DNA of 64,000 nucleotides from Winogradskyella sp046545555 (lineage in GTDB: Bacteria; Bacteroidota; Bacteroidia; Flavobacteriales; Flavobacteriaceae): contig NZ_JBHZTH010000001.1 in the NCBI RefSeq assembly GCF_046545555.1, forward strand, positions 1,860,001-1,924,000, in the 5' to 3' direction. The notes beneath the pieces are model-generated. The model saw only the letters and a program-made list of their open reading frames with translations, had not been told where the DNA came from and searched no databases. This document shows positions 9,168 to 18,275 of this stretch, in pieces (positions within the stretch are counted from its first letter, which is position 1; each line of letters begins with the position of its first letter). A program made the translations under genes and the position numbers.

Positions 9168-9329
9168 ATGCCAAAAAGAACGTTTCAACCATCAAAAAGA
9201 AAGAGAAGAAACAAACATGGTTTCAGAGAAAGAATGGCTTCTGTTAACGGAAGAAAAGTATTAGCACGTAGAAGAGCTAAAGGAAGAAAGCGTTTGTCTG
9301 TGTCATCTGAAACAAGACATAAGAGATAA
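9168..9329 (+). CDS. rpmH: 50S ribosomal protein L34
   Basis: This 53-residue highly basic ribosomal protein begins MPKRTFQPSKRKRRNKHGF and continues through RMASVNGRKVLARRRAKGRK, the universal L34 signature. It is too short for most ORF length cut-offs but is unambiguous. It has its own strong promoter about 65 nt upstream and a terminator immediately downstream at 9353-9384. In many bacteria rpmH neighbours rnpA and dnaA; here its plus-strand neighbour is carB and dnaA lies some 38 kb away. Confidence 0.97.
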   Translation: MPKRTFQPSKRKRRNKHGFRERMASVNGRKVLARRRAKGRKRLSVSSETRHKR

Positions 9330-9352
9330 TGATTAACAATTGTTAATATTTT

Positions 9353-9384
9353 AAAGGTGTTACTTAGGTGTAACGCCTTTTTTT
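9353..9384 (+). terminator. Terminator after rpmH
   Basis: AAAGGTGTTAC pairs with GTAACGCCTTT (one G-U pair) around a 6-nt loop, followed by a T-run. It insulates rpmH from carB, whose own -7 candidate TATTTTTG is at 9401-9408. Confidence 0.85.
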
Positions 9385-9427
9385 GTATCCTATTGATAAC
9401 TATTTTTGCAAACCAAAACATATTCTC

Positions 9428-12283
9428 ATGCCAAAAAACAAAAACATCAAGTCTATTTTACTTATCGGTTCTGGCCCTATAGTTATAGGTCAGGCCTGTG
9501 AATTCGATTATTCAGGTTCTCAAGCATTAAGGTCTTTACGAGAGGACGGAATAGAAACGATTCTTATAAATTCTAACCCAGCAACTATAATGACAGATCC
9601 TACAATGGCGGATCATGTTTATTTATTACCGTTAAATACAAAATCTATTATTAAGATTTTGAAAGAGCATCCGCAAATTGATGCTGTACTGCCAACTATG
9701 GGAGGACAAACTGCCTTAAATCTTTGTATAGAAGCAGATGAAAAAGGTATATGGAAAGATTTTGATGTAGAGATTATTGGTGTAGATATTGATGCTATTA
9801 ATATTACTGAAGATAGAGAAAAATTTAGAGAGTTAATGCTTAAAATTGGTGTTGGTATGGCACCTCAAGCAACAGCAACTTCGTTTTTAAGAGGAAAAGA
9901 AATAGCTCAAGAGTTTGGATTTCCTTTATGTATTAGAGCATCATTTACTCTTGGAGGTGCTGGTGCTTCTATTGTCTATGACGAAAAGGAATTTGATGAG
10001 AACTTAACCAGGGGATTAGAAATTTCACCTATCCATGAGGTAATGATCGACAAAGCGCTATTGGGTTGGAAAGAATATGAGCTTGAGTTGTTGCGAGATT
10101 GTAATGACAATGTCGTAATTATATGTACTATTGAGAATATGGATCCGATGGGAATCCATACAGGTGATTCTATTACAGTCGCGCCTGCAATGACCTTATC
10201 TGACAAGGTGCAACAAAAAATGCGAGATATGGCAATCCATATGATGCGCAGTATTGGTGATTTTGCTGGTGGTTGTAATGTGCAATTCGCAGTGAGTCCG
10301 GATGAAGAAGAAGAAATTATTGCTATTGAAATTAACCCACGTGTATCTCGTTCTTCTGCATTAGCAAGTAAAGCTACAGGATATCCAATTGCAAAAATAG
10401 CTGCTAAATTGGCATTAGGATACTCATTAGATGAATTAAGCAACCAAATTACAAAATCAACATCTGCTTTATTTGAGCCTACATTAGATTACGTTATCGT
10501 TAAAATCCCACGTTGGAATTTTGATAAATTTGAAGGATCTGATAGAACTTTAGGATTGCAAATGAAAGCTGTTGGTGAGGTAATGGCTATTGGGCGTTCT
10601 TTTCAGGAAGCTCTTCATAAAGCAACACAATCATTAGAGATTAAAAGAAATGGTTTAGGAGCTGATGGCAAGGGTTATAAAGATTATGAGACTATAATTA
10701 GCAAATTAAAGTATGCAAGTTGGGATCGTGTTTTTGCCATATATGACGCTATTGAAATAGGTATTCCGTTGAGTCGTATTTTCGAAATCACAAAAATTGA
10801 TATGTGGTTCTTAAAGCAGTATGAAGAGTTATTTCAACTTCAAAAAGAGATTTCTACTTACACTATTGAATCTTTAGATCGTGAATTGCTTCTAGAAGCT
10901 AAGCAAAAAGGTTATGGCGACAGACAAATAGCCCATATGCTAGGTTGCTTAGAAAGTGAAGTTTATAATAAAAGAAGAGATTTTAATATCAATAGAGTCT
11001 TTAAGTTAGTAGATACATGTGCTGCCGAGTTTAAAGCACAAACACCATACTACTATTCAACTTTTGAAAGTGAAGTGGAAACAGCAGATGGAAAAGTATT
11101 TGTTGATAATGAAAGTATAGTAACCGACAAGAAGAAAATTATAGTTCTAGGCTCTGGACCAAATAGAATTGGACAAGGAATTGAATTTGACTATTGTTGT
11201 GTGCATGGTGTATTAGCTGCCTCTGAATGTGGTTATGAAACTATAATGATTAACTGTAATCCAGAAACTGTTTCGACGGATTTTGATATTGCCGATAAAC
11301 TCTATTTTGAACCTGTTTTTTGGGAACATATTTATGATATTATTCAGCATGAAAAACCTGAAGGGGTCATTGTACAGTTAGGTGGACAAACTGCATTAAA
11401 ACTTGCTGAAAAGTTAGAGAAATGGGGAGTTAAGATAATGGGTACTAGTTTTAAATCTCTTGATTTAGCCGAGGATAGAGGGAGTTTTTCAAATATTTTA
11501 AAAGAAAATAATATTCCTTATCCAGAATTTGATGTGGCAGAATCTGCTGATGAAGCTTTAGCAATTGCAGACGTGTTAGACTTTCCAATATTGGTAAGAC
11601 CTTCTTATGTATTAGGTGGTCAAGGAATGAAGATTGTAATAAATAAACAAGAGCTAGAAGCACATGTCATAGACTTGCTAAAATCTATACCAGGGAACAA
11701 ATTATTGCTAGATCATTATTTAGATGGAGCAATAGAGGCTGAAGCAGATGCTATATGTGATGCAGATGGTAATGTTTATATCATTGGTATAATGGAACAT
11801 ATAGAGCCTTGCGGTATTCACTCTGGTGATAGTAATGCTTTGTTACCAGCTTTTAATTTAGGTGATTTAGTTAAGCAGCAAATTATTGATCATACACATA
11901 CAATAGCAAGGGCTTTAAATACAGTAGGTTTAATAAATATTCAGTTTGCTATTAAGGATGATATTGTATATATCATTGAAGCTAATCCTAGAGCATCGCG
12001 TACAGTGCCATTTATAGCAAAAGCTTACAAGGAACCTTACGTAAACTATGCTACAAAAGTGATGTTGGGTGAGAACAAAGTGACAGATTTTGACTTTAAT
12101 CCACAATTGGAAGGTTACGCGATTAAGCAGCCAGTATTTTCATTTAATAAATTTCCTAATGTAAACAAAAAACTAGGACCAGAGATGAAGAGTACAGGAG
12201 AAAGCATATTATTTATAGATAGCTTAAAGGACGATGAATTTTACGATTTATATTCTAGGCGAAAAATGTATTTAAGTAAATAA
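9428..12283 (+). CDS. carB: Carbamoyl-phosphate synthase large chain, lacking MGS domain
   Basis: This 951-residue enzyme makes carbamoyl phosphate from ammonia (supplied by CarA), bicarbonate and two ATP for arginine and pyrimidine synthesis. Both halves of the ancient duplication are present: the first opens with GSGPIVIGQACEFDYSGSQA near residue 13, the second with GSGPNRIGQGIEFDY near residue 575, each with an ATP-grasp domain. The protein stops at about the point where E. coli CarB (1073 residues) enters its C-terminal MGS-like regulatory domain, so the UMP/ornithine-binding module is missing. The DNA after the stop does not look like a lost remnant. carA is not in this window. The start at 9428 (MPKNKNIKSI) is chosen over an earlier in-frame ATG overlapping the promoter. 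Confidence 0.95.
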   Translation: MPKNKNIKSILLIGSGPIVIGQACEFDYSGSQALRSLREDGIETILINSNPATIMTDPTMADHVYLLPLNTKSIIKILKEHPQIDAVLPTMGGQTALNLCIEADEKGIWKDFDVEIIGVDIDAINITEDREKFRELMLKIGVGMAPQATATSFLRGKEIAQEFGFPLCIRASFTLGGAGASIVYDEKEFDENLTRGLEISPIHEVMIDKALLGWKEYELELLRDCNDNVVIICTIENMDPMGIHTGDSITVAPAMTLSDKVQQKMRDMAIHMMRSIGDFAGGCNVQFAVSPDEEEEIIAIEINPRVSRSSALASKATGYPIAKIAAKLALGYSLDELSNQITKSTSALFEPTLDYVIVKIPRWNFDKFEGSDRTLGLQMKAVGEVMAIGRSFQEALHKATQSLEIKRNGLGADGKGYKDYETIISKLKYASWDRVFAIYDAIEIGIPLSRIFEITKIDMWFLKQYEELFQLQKEISTYTIESLDRELLLEAKQKGYGDRQIAHMLGCLESEVYNKRRDFNINRVFKLVDTCAAEFKAQTPYYYSTFESEVETADGKVFVDNESIVTDKKKIIVLGSGPNRIGQGIEFDYCCVHGVLAASECGYETIMINCNPETVSTDFDIADKLYFEPVFWEHIYDIIQHEKPEGVIVQLGGQTALKLAEKLEKWGVKIMGTSFKSLDLAEDRGSFSNILKENNIPYPEFDVAESADEALAIADVLDFPILVRPSYVLGGQGMKIVINKQELEAHVIDLLKSIPGNKLLLDHYLDGAIEAEADAICDADGNVYIIGIMEHIEPCGIHSGDSNALLPAFNLGDLVKQQIIDHTHTIARALNTVGLINIQFAIKDDIVYIIEANPRASRTVPFIAKAYKEPYVNYATKVMLGENKVTDFDFNPQLEGYAIKQPVFSFNKFPNVNKKLGPEMKSTGESILFIDSLKDDEFYDLYSRRKMYLSK

Positions 12284-12357
12284 TGGCACAGTTTTCGATA
12301 AACGGTTAACTATATTCGATATAAATCATTAACTTAGCTTTATTAAGACTCAAATCT

Positions 12358-13218
12358 ATGAAAAGAATTTTACTATTAATGTGTTTATCAATTGGCTTCA
12401 TTGGGTTCTCTCAAGTAGTTGCGAATCAGGTAGATGACTTCCAAGATGGTACAACTCAAAATTGGCGAATTGGTAATGCTGCTGGTCCTACTCAGGTACC
12501 AATGAATATTGCCGATGCAGGTCCAAGTGGAGTTGGCGATAATTGCTTACAATATACATCTGTAGGTGGTGGTGGTGTAGCCAGTAAGATGGTAATTTAT
12601 ACTCAAAATTTTCAATGGAGTGGAGACTTTACTTCAGAAGGTGTTGTTAGTATTGACATGGATGTTAGAGTACAAACCAATGATTTAAACCTAAGAGTAG
12701 CTATACAAGGTAATGATGGAACAAGAATATGTTCTACAAATGCGGTAGCTGTATCGGCTAGTGGCACATGGACAGTAATTAGTATTCCTGTTAGTGCTTC
12801 TGATTTTACTTATCTAAGTGGAACAGGTGATGCCTCATCGGCATTAGCTAACGTTGCTACGCTAAGACTTTTGAGTAGTAGTGCACCAACTTGGACAGGA
12901 GCTGATTCAGTGGCCTCTATATTACAAACAGATAATATTACGGCTACGACTATCTTAAGTACATCTGAATTTGATTTACAAAACACCGAGTTTGTAATTT
13001 CTCCAAACCCTTCAAAAAATAAGTTAAACATTACCTTACCAAAATCGGATGAGGACATGGTATTCGAAGTTTTTGATGTTTTAGGTAAAAGAGTTCATAA
13101 AGGTTTATTGACAGGTATTACCTCTTCTATAAATGTTTCTAATTGGAAAAGTGGAATTTACTTAGTGCGTGTTTCAGATAGTAAATCAACTCAAACAAAA
13201 CGATTTATTAAACAATAA
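12358..13218 (+). CDS. T9SS-secreted protein with C-terminal sorting domain
   Basis: This 286-residue exported protein has a signal peptide (residues 1-19, ending GFSQ) and a type A type-IX-secretion sorting domain in the last 75 residues (ISPNPSKNKLNI, then SGIYLVRVSD and a basic end KRFIKQ). The middle, with FQDGTTQNWRIGN and beta-strand-rich Ser/Thr/Gly sequence, resembles a carbohydrate-binding-module-like jelly roll, but I cannot name the family. It is probably surface displayed or released. It ends at a strong terminator shared with the convergent thioesterase. Confidence 0.8.
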   Translation: MKRILLLMCLSIGFIGFSQVVANQVDDFQDGTTQNWRIGNAAGPTQVPMNIADAGPSGVGDNCLQYTSVGGGGVASKMVIYTQNFQWSGDFTSEGVVSIDMDVRVQTNDLNLRVAIQGNDGTRICSTNAVAVSASGTWTVISIPVSASDFTYLSGTGDASSALANVATLRLLSSSAPTWTGADSVASILQTDNITATTILSTSEFDLQNTEFVISPNPSKNKLNITLPKSDEDMVFEVFDVLGKRVHKGLLTGITSSINVSNWKSGIYLVRVSDSKSTQTKRFIKQ

Positions 13219-13236
13219 ATAAATTTAACTATAATA

Positions 13237-13269
13237 AAAAAAGCCATTTCAATGAGAAATGGCTTTTTT
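13237..13269. terminator. Bidirectional terminator
   Basis: AAAAAGCCATTTC pairs with GAAATGGCTTTTT around a short loop, between two convergent genes. Confidence 0.9.
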
Positions 13270-13273
13270 ATGT

Positions 13274-13819
13274 TTAACTCTCTGGTAATTCAATCTTAAT
13301 GCGATAATTCTTTAACTCCTCTAAATAATCTTCAGGAGAAAAGTTAATACTATTAAATTCTTTTTGCCTGTGCTTCTTGGTTTCAATACGTTTTAAGGAT
13401 TTTAAGAAGCGCTTTAGCTCAGTTTTATCATTAATTATAAGACCAGGTACTTGCTTTGATGTGTCATCTTTATATCTTGCAACCATTGTAAAGTAAGATG
13501 AGTTACAATGTTTTATTTCACCAGTTTGTATATGTTCTGCTTCAACTCTAATGCCTATTACCATTGAGGTTTTACCCACATAGTTTACTGAAGCTTTCAT
13601 AGTTACTAACTCGCCCACTTCAATTGGATTTATAAAATCAACAGTATCTACAGATGCAGTAACGCAGTAGGTACCAGAGTGTTTAGATGCACAAGCAAAA
13701 GCAATTTGATCCATGAGGTTTAGGATATAACCACCATGAATTTTACCGCTAAAATTAGAATGCGATGGTAACATTAATTCTGAAATACTAATTCGAGATG
13801 AATCTATTGTTTTATACAT
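13274..13819 (-). CDS. Acyl-CoA thioesterase, hotdog fold (YciA/BACH type)
   Basis: This 181-residue cytoplasmic protein should hydrolyse acyl-CoA thioesters. The single hotdog domain occupies about residues 10-125, with HGGYILNLMDQIAFACASKHSG (the 4HBT/acyl-CoA thioester hydrolase helix) and VDFINPIEVGELVTMKASV following. A charged, Lys-rich C-terminal extension of about 55 residues is family typical in Flavobacteriia. It lies 12 nt after rmuC on the same strand and is probably co-transcribed with it. Confidence 0.85.
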   Translation of the reverse strand: MYKTIDSSRISISELMLPSHSNFSGKIHGGYILNLMDQIAFACASKHSGTYCVTASVDTVDFINPIEVGELVTMKASVNYVGKTSMVIGIRVEAEHIQTGEIKHCNSSYFTMVARYKDDTSKQVPGLIINDKTELKRFLKSLKRIETKKHRQKEFNSINFSPEDYLEELKNYRIKIELPES

Positions 13820-13831
13820 ATGTTTGAGTCT

Positions 13832-15154
13832 TTAAAAATCGTCTTCTGAAGCACGTTTTATTATACTCTCAGGAAGTGCTTTTTTAGCTTTCGCTCCCAT
13901 TTTTTTTATTTTTTCAACACGAGATATTAAGTTACCCTTGCCTTCAACTAACTTATTCATTGCAGATGAATAATCATTTTTAGCGGCATCAATTTTTTTA
14001 CCAACACCAGTCAAGTCTGTTACTAAACCTTCAAATTTATCGTATAAAGCACCTGCTTGTTTGGCAATTTCAATAGCATTTTGTTGTTGTTTTTCATTAT
14101 TCCACATAGTATCAATAGTACGTAAAGTTGCTAATAGAGTAGATGGAGTAACAATTACTATATTCTGCTCAAAGGCTTTGTTATAAAGAGAATTGTCTTC
14201 ATTGATTGCAACTGCAAATGCAGGTTCAATAGGTATAAACATCAGCACAAAGTCTGGTGATTCAATGTCGTATAAGTCTTGATAGTTTTTAGCAGATAAC
14301 TGATCTACATGTTTCTTTATGGAATTGACATGGGCTTTTAAATGCATGCTTCTTTCTCCGTCATCTGAGTTGACCATACGTTCATAGTCAGTTAACGATA
14401 CTTTAGAATCTATAATCATTTTTTTAGAATCTGGTAGATGTAAAACTACATCTGGCATAACACGAGAGCCGTCTTCGCGTTGAAAGTTTTGTTGTACAAA
14501 ATACTCTCTATCTTTTTCTAAACCAGATTTTTCTAAAACACGCTCCAAGACTAATTCGCCCCAATTTCCTTGTGTTTTACTATCTCCTTTTAATGCTTTT
14601 GTTAAGTTAGTAGCCTCTTTTGCCATTTTTTGGTTTAGGTCTTTTAAGCCTAGTAACTGTTCCTTAAGGGCAGAGTGCATACTTATGCTTTCTTTCTGAG
14701 TATCCTCAACTTTCTTTTCAAACGTTCTGATTTTTTCTTCAAGTGGATTTAAAATATTTTTTATGTTTTCTTTATTCTGAAGGGTGAATTTTTCTGATTT
14801 TTCATCTAAAATTTTAGATGCCATTAATTCAAAATCTTTTCTAAGTTGAATTTGTTGCTGTTCTAGCTCTTCATCACGTTTTAGATTCTGTTGCTGAAGG
14901 TTTTCAAACTCCGTATTGCGTCTTGAGAGTTCTGTATTTAGAAAATCTTTTTCTCTCCTAATTGCTTCTCGCTCGGTTTCAATTTTTTCAACATTATTTT
15001 TTAAATCATTAATCGAGTTATTGAGTTGGTGTTGACGTTCTTGGAGCGTGCTTTTATCACTTTTGCTTTTTAGTTCTGCAAATTTAAGTCCAATAAAAGC
15101 GCCAATACCTGCAGAAACTATAATTGCTATGAGCAGAATGAGTGTATCGTTCAT
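13832..15154 (-). CDS. rmuC: DNA recombination protein RmuC
   Basis: This 440-residue protein has an N-terminal membrane helix (residues 2-22), a long coiled coil rich in Glu, Lys and Gln (about 25-185), and the conserved RmuC core (about 190-385) including QGNWGELVLERVLEKSGL, RVMPDVVLHLPDSKKMIIDSKVSL and FVLMFIPIEPAF. E. coli RmuC limits recombination at short inverted repeats, and the core is nuclease-like. A TATCTTTG element at 15173-15180 (minus strand) lies just upstream, within an AT-rich palindrome, predicting a very short leader. Confidence 0.92.
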   Translation of the reverse strand: MNDTLILLIAIIVSAGIGAFIGLKFAELKSKSDKSTLQERQHQLNNSINDLKNNVEKIETEREAIRREKDFLNTELSRRNTEFENLQQQNLKRDEELEQQQIQLRKDFELMASKILDEKSEKFTLQNKENIKNILNPLEEKIRTFEKKVEDTQKESISMHSALKEQLLGLKDLNQKMAKEATNLTKALKGDSKTQGNWGELVLERVLEKSGLEKDREYFVQQNFQREDGSRVMPDVVLHLPDSKKMIIDSKVSLTDYERMVNSDDGERSMHLKAHVNSIKKHVDQLSAKNYQDLYDIESPDFVLMFIPIEPAFAVAINEDNSLYNKAFEQNIVIVTPSTLLATLRTIDTMWNNEKQQQNAIEIAKQAGALYDKFEGLVTDLTGVGKKIDAAKNDYSSAMNKLVEGKGNLISRVEKIKKMGAKAKKALPESIIKRASEDDF

Positions 15155-15221
15155 GTAAAATTAGAAATTTATCAAAGATAAATTTTAATGTTGAAAGTGA
15201 ACTTAAAATTAATCTCGAAAG

Positions 15222-16016
15222 TTATTTAATAATTCTAAAACTACCAGTAGAATTATCAAAAGCAATTAAGTCTTTTGGAAAAAGTGATTCAAACACACCT
15301 TCTGATATTAAGTGAAAAGGCTTGTCGCAAATAACTTCGGTACTATTCATAACAATCATCGTATCACATAATTGAATTGCTAAATCAATCTCGTGTGAAG
15401 AAAACAAGATAGTTTTACCGGTTTCTTTTGTTAACTTTTTAAGTAACTTTAAAATGTAAGCTTTGTGATACATATCGAGATGTGTGGTTGGCTCGTCTAA
15501 AACTATAACATTAGTATCTTGAGCTAATGCTCTAGCAATCATCACCTTTTGAAGTTGACCATCACTAAGCTCATAACATTTTTTGTTTTTTAAATTAGTA
15601 ATATTTACAAGACTTAATGCATTATTTACAACTGTATAGTCTTCTTCTGTAAGATTCCCAATCCAATTTGTATAAGGCTGTCTTCCTAAGGTAACTAACT
15701 CAAAAACTGAAAGATTTTTTGAAATTAAAGGCTCAGTTAAAACAATACTTAATTGTTTTGCCAATTCTATATTCGATATTTCATTTAAGTCATTTTCATT
15801 TAATATTATGTGGCCAGATAATCGTGGCTGTACTTTAATCAATGTTCTTAGAAGAGTCGATTTGCCAATACCATTAGCACCAACTAAACCAATAAGTTCT
15901 CCTTTTTTTAATTCAAAATCTATGTTAGATGTGATTACAGTTTCATTCTTTTTAGTTTTGTAACCTATAGAAAGTTGCTCTGCTTTAAGGACGATATGTG
16001 ATGTTCCTTTTTTCAT
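15222..16016 (-). CDS. btuD: Corrinoid/iron-chelate ABC importer ATPase (BtuD-like)
   Basis: This 264-residue ATPase powers the adjacent FecCD-type permease. It shows a Walker A (GANGIGKST, residues 46-54), an ABC signature LSDGQLQKVMIARALA (Asp replaces the usual second Gly), a Walker B NVIVLDEPT and the H-loop SSHEIDLA. It overlaps the permease stop by 1 nt. Iron-siderophore, haem and corrinoid importers share this family; I favour vitamin B12 because a cobalamin riboswitch and btuB-like receptor lie at the other end of the locus. Substrate is inferred from context. Confidence 0.85.
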   Translation of the reverse strand: MKKGTSHIVLKAEQLSIGYKTKKNETVITSNIDFELKKGELIGLVGANGIGKSTLLRTLIKVQPRLSGHIILNENDLNEISNIELAKQLSIVLTEPLISKNLSVFELVTLGRQPYTNWIGNLTEEDYTVVNNALSLVNITNLKNKKCYELSDGQLQKVMIARALAQDTNVIVLDEPTTHLDMYHKAYILKLLKKLTKETGKTILFSSHEIDLAIQLCDTMIVMNSTEVICDKPFHLISEGVFESLFPKDLIAFDNSTGSFRIIK

Positions 16017-17044
16017 TAAAACATCATTTTACGTTGTTTAACTAGAAGCCAAATAACAACAGGTGCGCCAACTAAAGCTGTTATTGCGTTAATTGGTAAT
16101 GTATAATCACTACCTGGAATTTGAGCAATGCTGTCGCAAATGAGCATTACAATTGCACCAAACAGTAAAACTGCTGGCACTAATATTTTATGATTTGAAG
16201 TTTTGAAAATTTGACGTGTTAAATGCGGAATTGCTAGACCTATAAACGCAATAGGTCCTGTGAAAGCTGTTATAGTGCCCGCAATTAAGCTGGTGGCTAA
16301 AATTATAATGAGTCTGCTTTGTTTTAGATTTAGACCTAAACTTTTAGCATAATTATCTCCAAGTAGTAGACTATTTAGCACCTTTAAAGAAGCTATACTT
16401 AATAGCATCCCAATCATATAAATTATGAAGAAAATTAAAATCTCATTCCAAGAGAGGTTACTTAAACTACCGAATCCCCAAAAAATATATTGTTGTAGCT
16501 GCTCAGCTGAGCTAAAATATGATAGTACACTGACCACAGCAGCTGTAATACTCCCAAACATTAAGCCAATGATAAGAATAGCCATTGTGTCTCTAACTTT
16601 ACTAGAAACAGTTAAAACTGCTAGTAAAACAATAAAGCTTCCTAAACTTGCAGCGATAACAACGCTCCATTTAGATATTAATGCAGTAGCAAACAATCCA
16701 CCAAATAATCCAGATCCCAAAATGACGAGTGCAACTCCTAAGCTAGCACCAGAAGTTATACCCAAAACAAAAGGACCAGCTAATGGGTTTCTAAAAAGTG
16801 TCTGCATTAATAAACCAGAAATACCTAATCCAGAACCTACAAGAATTGCCGTTACTGCTTTTGGTAATCTAAAATCGGTAACTATTATTTGCCAGGTTGT
16901 ATTTTCAATAGTACTAAAAATGCTACCAAAAATACTGTCAATTGGAATATTTACAGAACCTAGACTTATATTAATAACAAGGCATAGGGCTAAAACTGCT
17001 ATTAACAATAGAAATTCAATTTTGTATGTTTTTTGATTATCCAA
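16016..17044 (-). CDS. btuC: Corrinoid/iron-chelate ABC importer permease (BtuC-like)
   Basis: This 342-residue inner-membrane permease of the FecCD/BtuC family has about nine or ten hydrophobic helices. Diagnostic segments include RLPKAVTAILVGSGLGISGLLMQTLFRNPLAGPFVLGITSGA (split across residues 54-95) and TAFTGPIAFIGLAIPHLTRQ near 260-280. It abuts the binding-protein gene without a gap and overlaps the ATPase by 1 nt, so the three form one transcript. Substrate is inferred as a corrinoid from the riboswitch next door. Confidence 0.88.
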   Translation of the reverse strand: MDNQKTYKIEFLLLIAVLALCLVINISLGSVNIPIDSIFGSIFSTIENTTWQIIVTDFRLPKAVTAILVGSGLGISGLLMQTLFRNPLAGPFVLGITSGASLGVALVILGSGLFGGLFATALISKWSVVIAASLGSFIVLLAVLTVSSKVRDTMAILIIGLMFGSITAAVVSVLSYFSSAEQLQQYIFWGFGSLSNLSWNEILIFFIIYMIGMLLSIASLKVLNSLLLGDNYAKSLGLNLKQSRLIIILATSLIAGTITAFTGPIAFIGLAIPHLTRQIFKTSNHKILVPAVLLFGAIVMLICDSIAQIPGSDYTLPINAITALVGAPVVIWLLVKQRKMMF

Positions 17045-18187
17045 TTAATTAAGTGACTTAAAGAAATAGGGTTTATAATCTTCTAAAAGTTCTGGATGAC
17101 AGATTTTAATAATATCTTTTAGTATTAAATCTGGTCTTGCAGTGCCTAACTCATAATATAAAACTCCACCTGTAGCTCCTGTAGTATCAGAAAAACTATA
17201 TATCTCCTTATTTTTGAAAGCAGTAAAGTTAGTATATAAAGTATTAGCACTTTCTAACTGATCGTAGCTCGAGTAATATGATGGGCTTAACCATATATCA
17301 GCTTCTTTGGCCTTATCTAAAACAACTTCGAAGCTTAATGCTAAACTGCCATTTCCTGTTGTTTCGCTCCATAAGTAATTGACATTAGCATCTTTTAAAA
17401 ATTGCGCTTCAGGACTAGAGCCATGTGGCAGATACCATACTTCCTTATGCATTGCTCCACTTAAAACAGTTGGCTTTTTTTTAGAGTGTTGTGCTATTGT
17501 TTTTGCTTCTAAATACGCTGTTTCGATAGTATTGAAAATGGAGTCTGCTTCCTTTTCTTTATTAAATAAGATTCCAAAAAACTTTATCCATTCTGCTTTG
17601 GCTAATGCAGAGGATTCTACCCAATCCCCATTATATATTACAGGAATTCCTGCTTTTTTAATAGTTTCAAAGGTTTTGTTTACACCGTCAACACCAAATC
17701 CTATGACTAAATCAGGGTTGAGTTCTAATAATACTTCGGTATTAATGCCTTCGTTTTTTCCGAGTTCTCTAATCTTTCCATCATCTACTAACTGGCGTGT
17801 TTTATTTGAAGAAATGTAATCCGTGCCAGGAAACCCAACTAGAGTTTGCTCTACATCTAATAATTCTAAAGCAGGAATGTGTGTTGTGGATGTAACAACA
17901 ATCTTATTTATTTTATGATCAATTGTTGCATCAAATGCTGCGGATTTAAAGTCAACGTGCGCCTCATTATCAACTATTCCGTATCTATAACTTATTTTTG
18001 ATTCAGGCCATGGTTTTAATATTTCTAAGACCTTATGAGTTCCATAATTTTTTAAGGTAAAACCTTTAGCGTATTTTAACTCTAACGTTTTTACTTCTGT
18101 AATATGAGTATCTATTAATTCCCTATTTGATTCATTCTTACAAGAACAAAAAGCTAGTAGAAGAAAAAGGAAGACTGATAGTTTCAT
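17045..18187 (-). CDS. btuF: Corrinoid-binding lipoprotein of ABC importer (BtuF-like)
   Basis: This 380-residue lipoprotein has a short signal peptide with cysteines at 14 and 16 (AFCSC) and a periplasmic binding protein type-III fold: VVTSTTHIPALELL, LLELNPDLVIGFGVDGVNKTFETIKKAGIPVI and AEWIKFFGILFNKEKEAD are recognisable. It delivers substrate to the adjoining permease. I set the start at 18187 (MKLSVFLFLLLAF): the open frame upstream to 18484 runs antisense through the cobalamin riboswitch and is not coding. A TACTTTTG promoter element at 18214-18221 (minus strand) predicts a leader of only about 20 nt, so this operon is apparently not itself under the riboswitch. Confidence 0.87.
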   Translation of the reverse strand: MKLSVFLFLLLAFCSCKNESNRELIDTHITEVKTLELKYAKGFTLKNYGTHKVLEILKPWPESKISYRYGIVDNEAHVDFKSAAFDATIDHKINKIVVTSTTHIPALELLDVEQTLVGFPGTDYISSNKTRQLVDDGKIRELGKNEGINTEVLLELNPDLVIGFGVDGVNKTFETIKKAGIPVIYNGDWVESSALAKAEWIKFFGILFNKEKEADSIFNTIETAYLEAKTIAQHSKKKPTVLSGAMHKEVWYLPHGSSPEAQFLKDANVNYLWSETTGNGSLALSFEVVLDKAKEADIWLSPSYYSSYDQLESANTLYTNFTAFKNKEIYSFSDTTGATGGVLYYELGTARPDLILKDIIKICHPELLEDYKPYFFKSLN

Positions 18188-18213
18188 TTTGTTTTCAATG
18201 TCTATTATAGATT

Positions 18214-18221
18214 CAAAAGTA
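18214..18221 (-). promoter_or_regulatory. Candidate -7 element for btuF-btuC-btuD operon
   Basis: The minus strand reads TACTTTTG, matching TAnnTTTG. No good -33 TTG is seen at the usual distance, so the promoter may be weak or activated. Confidence 0.5.
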
Positions 18222-18236
18222 ATATTAATTAAAGTT

Positions 18237-18270
18237 TTGAGTGAAACATTAAACATAATGTTTACTTTCG
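18237..18270 (+). promoter_or_regulatory. Candidate promoter for riboswitch-btuB transcript
   Basis: TTG at 18237-18239 and TACTTTCG (one mismatch to TAnnTTTG) at 18263-18270 are 23 nt apart. Transcription would begin near 18277, at the base of riboswitch stem P1. Confidence 0.5.
18244..18263. repeat. Inverted repeat between divergent B12-uptake promoters
   Basis: AAACATT at 18244-18250 and AATGTTT at 18257-18263 form a 7-bp dyad with a 6-nt spacer. It lies between the two promoter candidates and touches the btuB -7 element, so it could be an operator, or chance in AT-rich DNA. Confidence 0.35.
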
Positions 18271-18275
18271 CGGCG

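Noticed and set aside
9976..10443. 155-codon antisense open frame inside carB
   Set aside because: It lies wholly within a strongly conserved enzyme gene, shows no recognisable domain and no promoter.
16425..17036. 203-codon open frame antisense to the BtuC-like permease
   Set aside because: Its Pro/Lys/Thr-rich product is the expected shadow of hydrophobic codons on the opposite strand.
17379..17819. 146-codon open frame antisense to the BtuF-like gene
   Set aside because: It is a shadow of a recognised binding-protein gene with no independent support.
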